Shown: piece by piece, positions 23,901 to 36,344 of the stretch
Numbering within the stretch: position 1 is the first letter of the stretch
How the letters are laid out: every line of letters starts with the position of its first letter
From: Lenzites betulinus
Taxonomy: Eukaryota; Basidiomycota; Agaricomycetes; Polyporales; Polyporaceae
Reading direction: 5' to 3'
Length of the DNA: 64,000 nt
NCBI GenBank assembly: GCA_022264855.1
Contig: JABYQU010000070.1
Location: forward strand, 62,001-126,000
Made by a program: the position numbers and the translations under genes
The notes under the pieces: model-generated
Database searches by the model: none
The model's input: only the letters and a program-made list of their open reading frames with translations
Told to the model about the DNA's origin: nothing

Positions 23901-24537
23901 AAACGGCCGCACGCTTTCAAGTTACGCTTCAGCAGACTCGTTACTCAAGCGCACGATACGCACGGCCATCGGCGGCGCGGCGAAAGCTCAGGTCCAAGCA
24001 AAGCGAGCGTCCGTCTCAAGCGCGGAACTCAAACTATACGAGGCGGCGCTAGGAAACCCGACTCCGCCGCCGCCACGCTCCTCCTCCGCCTCTCCGCCGC
24101 TCTCACGACCATCTATAGCCAGCTTGCACAGTATCAGCGGCTCGCGTTCGCGTCCGCAATCTCCGCTCTGTCCACAGGTACAAGACACGAACACCGGTGG
24201 GAGCCAGCGCGATGGAAGATACCGCGATCAAGAGAGCCGCCCACAACATCCCATTCCGCTGCCGGGAATGCCGATGGTTCCGAGCGGGTACACAACATTC
24301 CGCCATTCCTCGCTGTACGGGAGGCGTTCGGGAGGTCGCGGCTCTTCAGGGACGACGACAGCGACAACGGAAGGGGCAGGATCCGAGCGGGAGAGCGAGG
24401 AGGTGCACGCGGGGCTAACGCACGGACAGTCTTTACAGCGGCTGCCAGTGCCGATGTCGATGATGATGACAACCGTGAGTAGCACCGTGAGTGTGGGCCA
24501 TGAGAAGCCTGGTGGGACATCGCGGTGGGGGGAGTGA
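20937..24537 (+). CDS. Large low-complexity protein with a probable PH domain (start uncertain)
   Basis: Exons that fit one frame: about 20937-22013, 22332-22795 and 22856-24537 (TGA). An N-terminal part with DPSWSISQLKLVLLQKF looks like a ubiquitin-like/RA-type strand-helix. It is followed by an acidic stretch (DDEDDAGDGDDDDE) and then KITLEWKERWAVIHQGVFSLCKERH, joined to DTHAAFSAPLSSMLAIRDS, which resembles a PH domain used in membrane phosphoinositide or protein binding. The C-terminal 560 residues are Ser/Pro/acidic-rich with an EEDDEEEEDELAIEWARR patch, probably disordered. The 318-nt gap between exons 1 and 2 is longer than other introns here and may hide an extra exon. The first ATG is not certain. 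No enzymatic motif is seen. A signalling or cytoskeletal adaptor is plausible but inferred. Confidence 0.6.
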
Positions 24538-25370
24538 CCTAGCGCGACGGTCGCGCGCGGGGTAGAGGTGACAGAAGAAGAAAGGAAGGTGTACTTGTGA
24601 GTACAGTAATTATATCCCGGAACTCAATAATGTCGGGCGCAACGCGTCGCTTGTAATTTTATGTGTATCCTTTAAATCCTCCAGGCCATCTTCAAGCCGT
24701 ATGCTATCATTACATCCTTGTTCCGGGTATGTATGCTCGTCGATGCCCTCCGTCCGTATCACATGGGGAAGATACTCACCCTGTCGGCTACTCAACATTT
24801 CCAAGAAGGCCGCAAGTCGCAGTACGTGGGAGCAAGATGGAGCCATTCAACTACTTATAGGCGAGTGTACATTTCTTACTCGGAACTTATTACCAACGTC
24901 GCATATATCCAGTGATCACACTCTAGCGAGCGAGGAGGCTGTATCGCTGCTAAATAGCACACATCTCTGCCAGAGCCATTAAGCCTGCCCCCCTGAGCCT
25001 CTTCGGCAAATGACCAGGCTTACCTTAGATGGCTCCATCCCTCTACGCAACGCAGGCGTATCAAGAAGTATCGTGCCCCTCCTAGCCGACACGATGAGGC
25101 ACGAGTCGGAAACGTGACCGCCAGACACCCACGAGGCTCTCACGCCGCGCACTGTGAAGGCATACGAGAACTACGTTTGACAACTCTTCAGGCTGCTACC
25201 GTGAACTTAATGCCTGAAGGACAGAATTCTGATGAGGCGTGCCTTCGGTTCTATAACTGTGGCCCCCACAGGCAGGGAAGCCTATAGAAGTCGAGCAGTC
25301 GATTGGGAGGGGCGTCCCCCAGGTCCACAATCCACTCTCGTCCTCTCACCTCAACGCGCAGCCTTTGCAA
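24538..25370. other. Intergenic stretch, no supported gene
   Basis: 3' flank of the PH-like gene and promoter of the MFS permease. Only short unconvincing frames are present. Confidence 0.4.
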
Positions 25371-27935
25371 ATGATCGATGTCGAAAAACAGTCGCGGGCC
25401 CCGACAGAGGAGAAAATGGAGGGCGCCGTCGATGCCATGGTTGACGTCCTACTCTTGCCTGCTGACGACGATGCGCTTCCCCCGCCGCCCATCCTATCCG
25501 CCGAGGAAGAAAGGCGTTTGTGGCGGAAGATTGATACACGCCTCATTCCAGTAGCCACGCTGTTGTACCTCGTGTCGTACCTTGACAGAGGGAACATAGG
25601 TGAGCGTTGTAGTTCTTGGCATCTTCGGGATACGTGATTGACGGTTTATTTTCCGGTAGGCAACGCGAAGCTGCAGGGGTTGCTCACACAGCTCGATCTC
25701 ACCGGCACGAGGTACAATATTGCTCTGGTAAGTTCCCCTGAAGACCACAGCGTTCATTATTTACCCATCCGCCCCCCAGTCAATGTACTATCTGGTGGGT
25801 ACAGAACGCTTCATCGATATAATGTTATCCTACCATTCTGACATCACGGTGTGAAGTTCTACTTACTCTTCAATATCCCATCCAAGTGAGTGACGATGCT
25901 CAACCCGATAGCTCAAGGCTCTCCTTACATTTTGAGGGATAAGCTTGCTACTCAAGAAACTCCGTCCCTCGAGATGGCTTCCTGGCCTGACTGTGAGTTC
26001 GCTCACCACGTACGCTTCAAGAATTCAATGCTTAGGTCCATTCCAAAGCTCGCCTGGGGGGTTGTAGCGTGAGGACCCACGTCGTGATTCAGCGTCACTC
26101 GGCGTTAATGGCTCGCCTTTATTCCTCCAGCACACTCATGGGTTTGGTCAAGACGTACGTGAACGTCGATTGCACGTCATTTCCGGTGTGCTAACGTTTT
26201 CGGCATCTCAAGATATCCACAGCTAGTTGGCGCACGCGTATGCCTAGGGATCGCAGAGTCGGGCATGTCCCCCGGGATCTATTACCTGTACGCACAACTT
26301 CCGCTGTCCGACATACCGTTCTTTAATCAGACCACATCCCATTTTGACAGGCTATCGATGTGGTATCCGCGACACATGCTTCAATGGCGGTTCGGCCTGT
26401 TTTGGGGCGGTGCAACGTTCTCGGGCGCGTTTTCGGGTTTGGTAGCTTACGGGATATCATTCATATCTGGCGCCGGGGGGCTGCTCGGCTGGTCGTGGAT
26501 CTTTGTGAGTTCCGAGTTGCAGATATAGGCGACTGTAATGATTGACGATACTGTTATGTAGATCATCGAAGGCCTTGTGACCGTCGTTGCCTCTCTCATC
26601 GCGTTTGCGGGTGCGTGAGTTTACCCTTAGTTCATGTTCACAATTGACGTTCCATGCAATCGGTAGTCTTCGTCGACCTACCCGCCACCGCGACGTTCCT
26701 CACGCCGGAAGAACGTTCCTTCGTGATCCATCGTCTCAGTAAGTGCCCCTACTCCGTCCAACTCTTGCAATTTCACTGAGTTACCCCATCTTGCAAGAGG
26801 CCGACAATTCCTTCGTCGGGGAAGAGGAAGAGTTTCGTTTCCGCCACATCGTCGAGGCGCTTTCGGACTGGAAGATCATCGTCGGAAGCGTCAGTAACAT
26901 GGCTATCACGTCGCCCAGTGAGCGCTTCGTACATTTCCAGAGTCTCCCATATCTCGCAGGTCGTACTGACATTGCTGCAGTCTACGCGACCGCGCTGTTT
27001 CTGCCGTGAGCGTTATCTTTTCACTGCACAGAACCTATGTGCTGACGCGCTCCGTAGGTCTATCATCAATGGGCAAGTACACATCCCAAGTCAGGCGGCA
27101 AACCGATAGACTGACCGCATCGTAGCTTCGGCTTCAACACCGCTATATCCCAACTCCTCACCGTCCCATCCTACGTGATCGCCAGTACGTCCCATCCCGT
27201 CTCTCTCCTTCCTCCCTCCTCGCGCCTCACACATCATACCGCCTCCCACAGCCGCCGTCGTGATAGTATGCTCGACATACTCCGACCGCCTCAAAATGCG
27301 CGCGCCCTTCGTGTTCGGCGGGATCCTGCTCACCTTCATCGGCTTCGCCATAAACATCTCCGACGTGCGCGTTGGCGTCAAGTACGCGGGCACCTACCTC
27401 ATCGTCATCGGCGCGTACGAGGCTGCCCCCATGATGATCGCTTGGTGCGTCCTCACCCCCACTCCTCCACGCGTCGCTGAAGAAGCCCATCCCCTAACGA
27501 CTGACACGCGCTCGTCCAGGCTGGGCAACAACACGGTCGGCCACTACAAGCGCGGTATTGGCATCGGCCTGCAGGTCATGATCGGGAACATCGGCGGGCT
27601 CGTCGCGAGCAACACGTACCGCGTCCGCGACGCCCCGCGCTACGTCCCCGGCCGTACGTACTCTCCCCGCCCCCGTCCCCGTCCCCGCGCCCCCAACGCT
27701 TCAATATGCTGATCGAGAACGCATGCTTGCACTACTAGATGTGGGGCAGCTGGCGCTGACGGGCATGGGGCTGCTGTTTGTGCCGCTGACGGCGCTCGTG
27801 TATTGGCGCGGGAATGCGCGGCGGGACGCCGTCGCGAGGCGGCGGGCGGAGGAGAGTGGAGAGAAGCGGGAGTACACGGCGGAGGAGGTTAGGGCGATGG
27901 GCGAGCGCGCGCCGGGGTTCCGGTATACGCTGTGA
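25371..27935 (+). CDS. MFS permease, anion:cation symporter (Dal5/Tna1-like) family
   Basis: About 15 exons follow in frame from ATG 25371 to TGA 27933-27935. Cytoplasmic N terminus with a family-typical EEERRLWRKIDTRLIPVATLLYLVSYLDRGNIGNAKLQG. Then KLRPSRWLPGLT and LVGARVCLGIAESGMSPGIYYLLSMWYPRH (the long TM4-TM5 motif of allantoate/nicotinate permeases), LLGWSWIFIIEGLVTVVASL, TFLTPEER, SQLLTVPSYVIA, YSDRLKMRAPFVFGG, WLGNNTVGHYKR and a C-terminal tail ending APGFRYTL. Twelve membrane spans are expected. The family imports organic anions such as allantoate, ureidosuccinate, nicotinate, pantothenate or biotin precursors with H+; the substrate cannot be told. One intron, after SIINGF (near 27075), uses a GC donor (GCAAGT). 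One exon (CTCGCCTGGGGGGTTGTAGC) is only 20 nt. Looks intact. Confidence 0.85.
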
Positions 27936-28109
27936 TTTTTCTCGTCGGGAGTGAGGGGACAGGGAGGGAGTAGAGGCGGCTGGTGGAAGTTCGAGTTCCT
28001 CATGCGAGCGAGCGCATATCGCGACCTCACTATTTGGTTTCTTGACTGCGAATGAAAGCGCGTTCACGTTCGGGGACGCGCCGAGCTGATTGTGACACGG
28101 GATACAGAC

Positions 28110-28913
28110 AGGACCCCGGACAAGGCGCCTAAAGGTCCTATACCAAAATGCCAGATTTTGGGGTTTACACCCGCATGGATTTTGGACGTTTCCTACAGCA
28201 TTGGGACTCGGGGTTGCCATTTTCGGGCCCAAAACTACAGCATAAGCGATCGAACCTCCAAAAAATCCAAACAAATCGGAAAAAATCCCAAAAATCGCCA
28301 CAGCATGCGCAGGGGTCTCGCGATGCCAGTGAGGTAGTTACGGAAGCGTAGGCGTTCACTGTACGCTGCATTGAGGCCGCCGTCGCTTGGGGAATACCTC
28401 CGCACGCCCGTTATCCATCGAATCCAGCGCAAACATTAATGTGAGCCACTGTCCAGGTATCTCAGACTCCGTGATATTAGTGGAACAACCGTACACCGAG
28501 AGCATGGATTACCGAGTGCGTAATCCAGCTCATTGCTTTGCGTACAATCTCAGAGTGAACACGGTTATATTGGATAAACAACGTGAAGATCCTCGTAGCT
28601 GGACAGTTTTAGGCGTGGAATGGACGACTAGAGGCGGTCAGCGTGATGAGAGAAGGAACGAGACCACCATAAAGCTACGGTGGAGCATCCGCGTCAGTGC
28701 CAGGGGCTCGCTCGGGTCCCCGACCACCCACTTACTACCGCATAGACGATCGGACCTCGACCACTCAGAGCACCTTTCCTACCGCATCGTAAACTCGGAC
28801 TTTGGACCCTCCGAGCCCCTTTCCTCCCGCATAGGCCTCGGACCTTGACCCAATTTTGGGGCCGTTTCCACCCGCATCCGTATAGGACCTTTAGGCGCCT
28901 TGTCCGGGGTCCT
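28110..28913. mobile_element. 804-bp hAT-type MITE with 8-bp target duplication
   Basis: ATACAGAC flanks both sides (28102-28109 and 28914-28921). The left end AGGACCCCGGACAAGGCGCC and following TAAAGGTCCTATA is repeated inverted at the right end, a nearly perfect TIR of about 33 bp. The 8-bp duplication fits hAT transposases acting in trans. There is no transposase frame inside. Just before the right TIR lie three degenerate ~45-bp units with the core CCGCATxxxCxATCGGACCT / CTCGGAC(C/T)T (about 28735-28855). Confidence 0.8.
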
Positions 28914-28921
28914 ATACAGAC

Positions 28922-29703
28922 CCGACTTGTGGATACGAGCCGGAGACGGCTTGCGTTGCGACTGCGACCCAGACATGGCGAGCACAGAGCCCTTGGTTGT
29001 CGGCAACATAGGCTGAGATTACTCGCCAACAAGGTGTAACCGTAGTTTAGACATGCCGCACCTATACTAAGTACGCACGGGATATAAAAGCTTGATTGTA
29101 AAAATAAAAAAGGCGGCTGGTGGATGAAGAGAACTTGGGAGGTCGGAGCCTATGCTAGTGGTTGAGCACCAGACTCAAAGTCGAGGTGACCACGGTGACG
29201 ATATCAACGAGACGTCCATGTATGAATATGGTGTTGGCATACTTGGCCTATGGTGGTCGCTGAGTACATCTGCAGTACTTAGGCCTGAAGTTTCGCTCAC
29301 TCGCGAGAGCCATTAAAAGACTTATGGATCTCCATCGACCGTCAACGAACCCCTCGACGCTCCCCTTATCGTCCACACCGCAATCGTTCCATGATATGCA
29401 CAAACTAAACATTATACGACACACTAGTTACCTAGATACACGCCGATCCGGAGCTGGGGTATTTAATGCAATGCAATGCTGGCCATGCAACACAAGCGCG
29501 TACAGCAACAAGATATCGATCGCGAGCAAGCCAAAACTTCCTTCAGTCATCATTCATTCAGAGAGGGAAAAGAGCAAAGAGGCAAAGAGGCAATGGGGCG
29601 GGGACGAGCAAGGCACAAAGCGACGGACGGACAGCATCAAACAAGAACGCACACTCACAACACACAGCTCGAAATCACAACTCACAGCAAGAAACCCCCG
29701 CGC
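28922..29703. other. 3' flank of the Zn2Cys6 regulator
   Basis: No gene is seen. A stretch at about 29145-29180 resembles the 5' half of a tRNA-Leu(CAA) (CACCAGACTCAAAGTC) but lacks a B box and a 3' half. GAGGAAAAG/CAAAGAGGCAAAGAGGC purine repeats lie at 29560-29595. Confidence 0.35.
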
Positions 29704-32700
29704 CTACCGCATCCCCATCGCCAACGCCAACTCCGAGTCCCTCCCCACCCCGCCCGCGCGCCGCCTCTGCTGCTGCACCCTCACGTCCCACCCTACAGCG
29801 TCCCGCGCGGGCGCACGCGACCCAGACCGCTCCTTCCCGCGCATCCCGCGCTCCTGTGCGCGCACGACCTTGTCCGAGCGACTCGGGCGCGCGCGATCCG
29901 CTGCGACGGATGCGAGGACCGCGCCGAGCGGGCTTTGGGGAGGCGGGCTGTGTGGGCTGAGAGGGCTGAGCGGGGAGGTCGGCGCGGCGGAGGAGCCGGG
30001 GGTATCGAGGTCAAACTCGGGGGAGAAGTCGAGGTCCATGTCGGGCGAGAAGTCCAAGTCGAGGGCGGGGGAGGGCGTGTCGAGCGCGGCTGGCGCTTTC
30101 GCCTTGCCTTTCACGTTGCCCCCGGGCGTGGAGGCGGACGCGGGGGCAGAGGTGGACGGGGTAGAGGCGGAAGCGAGAGCCTCGACGCGCGCGGCGCGCG
30201 TCCCGCGCTTGTGCTGCCCGCGGCGCGACTCCTTCGGGTACTCGCACACCAGATCTCGACGCGTGCACTGGCTGTAAAACTCATCAGCACCCACGCGCGC
30301 GCACCAAACGAAGCACAATACTCACTTGCACCTCCGCGGCCCCCCGGGCGCGGGCGCGCCACACGCGATCTTGCGCTCCCGACAGAAGAAACACGCCATC
30401 ACCGGCTTCTTCTTCTCCGCCTCGCGCCCGTCCGCGCCCGCGCCCCCCGCCGCGCCCTCGCCCTCGCGGTGCACGTTCAGGCGGAACACCGCCTGGCCCG
30501 CGGGGAGCGGCCCGGACGCGCCCGCGGTGCCGACTGTGAGCATGGGCGCGGGGAACATGTTTGGGATCGGGACGGTCGCGTCGCCCGCACGCATGGCAGA
30601 TGAGGTGGAGGAGGGGGAAGCGAGAGAGGCGGGGGCGGGAGAGGAGGCGGAGGGGAAGTGCGGGAAGGGGTAGTCGACGACGGGCGGCGGGGATGCGGGG
30701 CGCGCGGAGGGCGGGTTCTTGCGCGGGCGGCCGCGCGGGCGTTTTTGTACTGGTATGGGGGCGGCCGCGGGAGTCGCGGCGGGCGCTGGGGGGACGACGG
30801 CCGTGTGCGGTTCTGTCTTCACTTGTGACGGGGTGGGCGGGAGGAGCGAACCCATCGGCGGGGGCGAGGGCGTCCGTGGGTTGGTGGCAGCGTGCGCGGC
30901 GGGGAACGCGGCGTGCGGGGGCGGGGTGATGGGCGTGATCGCGCCCTCGAGCGTGTAGCTGCGCGTGTTGGCAGGCACGGGGAAGCGGGCAGAGAACATG
31001 GGCGGGGGCAGCTCGGGGCCGTCCATGGACATCGGGCTGTCGGTCATGTAAGGCGGCGCGTCGAAGGGGTTGCAATGCGACATGGACATGGCGGAGGTGT
31101 CGACGAAGAGCCCGGGCTGCATGTGCATTGGGTGCATCTGCGGGTATGGGTGAGTACATCGTGGACTGGGAGGTGGGATGTTACAGGACACGACGAGCAG
31201 AAGTATAGACAGAGGCGTTCGAGCCCAGACGTGGCAGCGACGCTTCACGTGATGCGGTAACAGTCGGGTGGGAGCGAGCGTGCAGCGCGAAGGGCTATGC
31301 GCCCTCGGCATGTACATCCACATTCTCTCCTCCGTCGCCGCCCCGATTACAGAACAGCTGTAGACACGCTTCGGGACCTGAACCAGCCTCAGAACCAGGC
31401 TGTCGACAAGACTCCAGTGCTGGCGAGGGGTACTGCGGGAAATTGCCCCCGGAACGGGGTTGGAATACGACCTGAACTGGTCTCCTTTTACGGACCGGAG
31501 ACAGGCTGGGGAAAAGCTTGGAACTGCGCTAATGGAGAACAAAGCGCTCACTGAGGTGCGTTGTGAAGTACCTCTTCCAAGCGGGATTGCGGACCAGAAC
31601 CAGCCTGATAACCAAGCTATCGACAGAAGCCGACGCTGCTCGAAGACCAGAATATGAGCCAATGCGCCTCGTGAGGCAGGCAGCGCGAAGGGCTACGCGT
31701 CCTTAGCATGTAACTCGCATCCTCTCCGCCGTCGCCGCCTGGAACCGCTGTCCGCGATTATAGTTTCCACGGGCCTAACGGGCCTATCTATAACAGCTGC
31801 AAACAGGCTTCAGGACCTGAACCAGCCTCAGAACCAGCAGGAGTCTAGTTCTGGCGCTGATCCAAGCCTGTCCTGGAGGGGAACTGCGGGCAAATGCGCG
31901 TCGTACACGACGGGAAAAGCTTGGGACTGCGATAATAGAGAACCAAGCACCTCACTGAGGTGCCCAGCAAGTATCTGCTCTAAGCGGGATTGCGGACCAG
32001 AAGCCCTGTTGCAGCGCTGTTCCAAGCCTCGTGGTCATAACAGTCGGGCGGGAGGTAGCGGGCAGCGCGAAGGGCTATGCGCCGTCAGCAGGTACATCCA
32101 TATCCTCTCCGCCGTCGTCGCTGTCCGCGATTATGTTTTCCACGGGCCTATCAATTAGAGAACAGCTGTAGGACCCGGACTAGCCTCAGAACTAGGCTGT
32201 CAACAGGAGCCCAGTGCTGGGGCTGCCCCAAGCCTGTCCTGGAGGGGATCTGCGCGTCGTGTGATGGTACGGGAATACGTACCTGAGTGTGTGCCCAGTC
32301 GATCTCGTGCTTGCACTCGTACGCCGCGTCCGTGTCTCCCACGAACGCGTACATCTGCTGCTCGTCTTCGGGCCACAACATGTCGTGCTCGCCGACGTCT
32401 TCGTGCTTGACCAGCGCGGGGGAGGGCGAGACGTACGAGGGCTGCGTATCCGGGCGCTGTCCGAGAAGATCGGGTGAGAAGCGGAGGGGGAAAATGAAGC
32501 GAGCTCGTCAATTCAGCGCGAATCCGACACTTACCACATGCTGATGCCGATGCGAGTGCGCGTCCGCGCGGGTGATCTCAGGCTCGCCTGCAAAGCGGGG
32601 TGCATGTGGGGACGCGCTGGGGTGAGTAGGGTCATGATAGGGAGCCGCTTGGGGCTCGCCAAAGCGCGACGGGCCACCCTGGGTGACGAGGGCGCCATCG

Positions 32701-32789
32701 GGGGCGTAGTGCGGGTAGGCCTGGGCGCGAGCAGCGACCTCGGACTCGAGGGAGGGCGGAAACTGGAAGAGCGGTATGTGAGTGTGCAT
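29704..32789 (-). CDS. Zn(II)2Cys6 transcription factor with an AT-hook
   Basis: Four exons: 32789-32535, 32456-32283, 31137-30326 and 30271-29704, about 602 residues, phases consistent throughout. The N-terminal half is Pro/His-rich and likely disordered, with an acidic segment (WPEDEQQMYAFVGDTD). An AT-hook (KRPRGRPRKNP) lies in exon 3. The binuclear zinc cluster spans exons 3-4: CFFCRERKIACG...RRC then NQCTRRDLVCEYP, spacing C-x2-C-x6-C-x9-C-x2-C-x6-C. It sits about three quarters along the protein rather than at the N terminus, as often seen in basidiomycetes. It is followed by a basic linker (KESRRGQHKRGTR) and repeated DLDFSP/DMDLDFSP acidic motifs that could activate transcription. The long third intron position is filled by a tandem repeat. 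A nuclear DNA-binding regulator; its targets are unknown. Stop TAG at 29704-29706. Confidence 0.85.
31258..32260. repeat. Tandem repeat of ~390-bp unit inside the regulator's intron
   Basis: CAGCGCGAAGGGCTA recurs at 31282, 31681 and 32062 (spacing 399 and 381). Each is followed by the same order of blocks: CTCTCC.CCGTCG, CCGCGATTA(T), AACAGCTG, ACC.G..CTAGCCTCAGAAC, CAAGCCTGTCCTGGAGGGG. About 2.6 diverged copies occupy almost the whole 1,145-nt intron (31138-32282), where other introns in the window are under 80 nt. TAACAGTCGGG(T/C)GGGAG precedes copies 1 and 3. Confidence 0.7.
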
Positions 32790-35700
32790 AGTGGTGGCGC
32801 GGTGGCTGATGAGAGATATCGCGGGACGCGGGACGGGCGCCGGGAGCAGCGAGGTCGGCGGGGGAGGAGGGGAGGGGGAGGAAGGGGCGCTGAGAGGGAG
32901 GAGCGGTACTTGTGTTGCGCGGGGGCAGCATCGAAGCTAGTGGGCCTGCACGTGCCGCGACCGCCAATTTGCTCGCGCTAGTCGGGGTTCGCGACGCGCG
33001 CGGCAGGCGCCCTGGCCTTCGCAGTGCGCTATCCCTTTCCTGGCGCTCTCTCGCAGCCCTATCGCCCGTCCGTGCCCGCTATGGTACGCCCACCGACATT
33101 CTAGCGGACGGCCAGGAACGCTCTCCCAGGCCTGCGAGACTCGTCGCTCACACCCCTCGCACCCGCCAAGTTGCGCTCCCGAGCGAGAGCCCAGCTCGCG
33201 CGCGCAGGCCCCGGAAGTCCGCACAGACACTCGTTCTCCCACCGCGCGATCTCGGCAGCCCCTCCGCAATGCGCGTGCTTCGATACACGTAACACCCATA
33301 CAGCGTCCGCGCTCCCCACCCGTGCCCACCCGTGCCCCGCGGGCCCTCGCCAGCCAGCCAGCCGCCCCACCACGCCCTACCACGCCCCGTATGTCACTCC
33401 CCCTGCCCGCGAGTTAATCTTGGACCTACAAAGTCGCCCAACCCCTCCCACATCGCGCTCTCGCTCGCGCGCAGTCGCCCCCGCAGGCCCCGCACCCTGT
33501 ACCCGGTCCGTGCTCCGTGTCGCCCGCGCCCCTCCTGTCCAAGTAGCTAACGGCTAGCACCCGCTCGCGATCGCCTGCAGCGCCGCCGAACCCCCGGTCG
33601 CTCATCCCGCGGGAGCATCATACGCTCGACGCACCCCCGGCATACAAACAACTCTCTCCAAGACGTCAGCTGACGCTATCCCCGCACCGACGCGCCGTCC
33701 GTCCGCCAGGCCCCTCCCTGCACCTTCTGTCCAGTCTGGTGTCGACCGCCTGCGCCTGCGCCTGCACTAGCGTCCACGCGGCCGGGCGTGCCGCATCGGC
33801 CGCAGACGCACCATTCAATCGACGACACGACGCTGCCCACGGGCCACACCGCGCAAGCGAGTGAATGGCACCGAAGCCGTGCGCACCCGCGCACCCGTGC
33901 TCCCCTGCTCCCGTGCGTCCTCGAGCCTCGAGCTTGTCCTCCCTGAGTACTGAATCTGTGCCGCGCGATGGTGGGTGCGCATGCGCTAATCTGTACATGG
34001 CCAGCGCGGCCCCACTCGCTGTCTGTGTCTGTGTGTGTGCGACCAGGTGCGACCCCACAGCGTCGTGCTCCCCGGATCTACCGCGCATACGTGCATGGCT
34101 TCATCTGCGTGGCATTGATTCGTCCCATTCATCCCATTCATCCACAGCCCATTCATTCAGATCCAGAATCCAAACGCGCGCGCGCGCGCACCCGGTCACC
34201 GGGCGCGATCGGGCGATATACAGTGACAGCATACCATCTCTCATCTCCCCCTCCCGGGGGCTGGCCATGGTACCGGTGCGTACAGCGTCAGGGGCTGCGA
34301 ACGGCACTCACGCGTGTCGTGTCTGCGTCCCAGCGTCCCAGCATGTTGGCGTCCGGAACCCTGCAGCTGGAGTCGCCCATGCAAAACGCGCAGACACGAA
34401 CTCTGTCTGCGATAATATTAACCTGCGTGTGGCCAGTAGGGGCACCCCGGGCGGACCCGGCGGCCTCGCTATTATAACTCTGTGCTCATATCTCTATCTC
34501 TATCTCAGGCTGGGATCCGAGGCGTGCCGGCAGGCCTGAGGCTACTGTCTATTCGTGCGCGGGCGGGCTGAGGACTGCGCCCTGCGCGCGATGCAGATGG
34601 GGATGGAGATGGGGATATCGAACCGGTTACCGCCCGCGGCCCAAACCTCCACCCAAAACCGCACTAGCACTCCGCAACGCGATGCACGTCGAACAACCTC
34701 ACCGAGCAACAACACCTGCACGCCAATCAGAGCCCAAACCCGCCTTCCTCCGCACGTCACTGATGCCTGGCGAGGTGCCCCAAGTAACGCCAAGTTCAGA
34801 CTTCTCCCCACGCGCGCGCACGTATACGTACACGTACGGCATACCCAGCGACTCAGCGACTCACGCGCCCAAGGACTGAATGGGCGACGGGCGGGGCAGG
34901 TGCGCTGCCCCGTATGTAAGTGCTAGCTTACGCTCCCGGGCAGGGGCGTGCGGGCAGGGACGTGCGGGGCAATTACGCTGAATCGGGCTGATCGATTCGG
35001 GGCTCGATAATGCTAGTGCGGGCTGGCTGGCTGGGTGCGGGGCTGAGTGAGAAAGGCTTTGCGGTTGGCGATTTAGGTTTGCGGTTTGAGGTTTGCGGGG
35101 GGCGTGACCGTGCGCGCGCGAGAGAGAGATGGACATTTGGGGTAACGTTCCTGCGGTAGGCGTCGTGTGTGGTCGGTGTGGTTGAGTGCTTGTTGTGCTG
35201 AGCTGACCGGATTGGATTGGATTCCAAGACAGGTGCAAGTCAGCAGTAGGCGTACCGTGGGTGCCGACTCGGGGACCATTGATAGCGGCCGGGAGACGTG
35301 CGCATGGACGCGCACGCAGCCTCGTAGCCTCGTACGGACGAAGCATTGTCTTCTTCATAGGTGTGTGGTTGGCCTGTTCAACGTCGACATGTCCTGGAAA
35401 GTCTTGCCGGTCATGCCATTGCTGTGGATGACCTCGGTGGATGATGCTATGGGCGACCGGTATACCGTATCGCCTGGCTTCTCTAGCAGCATCGAGCCCC
35501 GCTCTCGGGGACGCGCCCCCATCGAGCCCGCTGCACCTCCCGCACCCCCTACGCCCTACCCTCCCCCCATATGGCATCAATGCACTCCTGCCGCGCCAAC
35601 GCCCCGAAATCCACTAGTAGTAACAACAGCAACACGTACGGCCCCCAGACGGACGTGGGCACCCCCGCACCAACCATGACGCCCTTACGGCACCCGTCCA

Positions 35701-36344
35701 CCCATCGCCTTCGCCCCTTCTCCCTCTTCCCTCGCCCCCTTCGAAAGACGGCAACACACGGGCCTGGCGGCCGCGCGCCCGGGACGTGATGGGATACGTA
35801 CGCCTTCGCGCCCTGATTCTCGCTGCCCCGTAGCCTCGCGTCGGCGCCGCGAGCTTGTGCGATGGGTTTCGAGCCAGAGTCGAGTCTCGACGTGCTCGAA
35901 CCCCGGCTTGGACCGCTCGGGCCTCAGGCCTCAGGACGGGCACGCGACCGCCCCACTCCCCCTCCCCGCCTCGTTCGTATTTCGTATCTCGCACCGTCCA
36001 CTTACTGTCATTGTCAATGCACAGACCACATCCGCCCGTCCACCCCGCACGTCACCGGTCACCCCCCGCACGCACACACGCCCTCCCTCACTCCCGCTTG
36101 CTTCTGAAGTTCTATCCCATCAGCCCCGCTAGAACCCCCGCGCACAGGCGGCAGGCAGCAGGCGGCAGGCGGCAGGCGGCGCGAAAGGCGAGTGACGAAT
36201 GACGAAACGGGGCGCGAAGCACTGGCACGCTGCCGGCGCGGGCTTACGCCGGCCTTAAGCTTATTTCGCAGCTGCGCACGCAGGGCGCGCGCACCTAGAA
36301 TGGGGCGCAGCGCAGGCTGGGGGCGGGGGCTGCCATATGTGGTG
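32790..36344. other. GC-rich gene-poor upstream region of the regulator
   Basis: About 3.5 kb with many overlapping frames on both strands that look like composition artefacts (Arg/Pro/Ala-rich, no introns, no motifs). It contains simple repeats such as CGCGCGCGCGCGCG (about 34173) and a GGCAGGC run at 36145-36180. Likely a long promoter/5'-UTR region of the Zn2Cys6 gene; no non-coding gene could be recognised. Confidence 0.4.
36145..36180. repeat. GGCAGGC microsatellite
   Basis: Five imperfect copies of a CAGGCGG/GGCAGGC unit in a row. Confidence 0.6.

Noticed and set aside
29145..29200. tRNA-Leu(CAA)-like anticodon arm
   Set aside because: No B box, no T arm and no matching acceptor stem follow; treated as chance or a half-relic.
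33000..36200. Long open frames on both strands, up to about 240 codons
   Set aside because: Very GC-rich DNA has few stops by chance; frames overlap on opposite strands, have no introns, and are Arg/Pro/Ala-rich without motifs.
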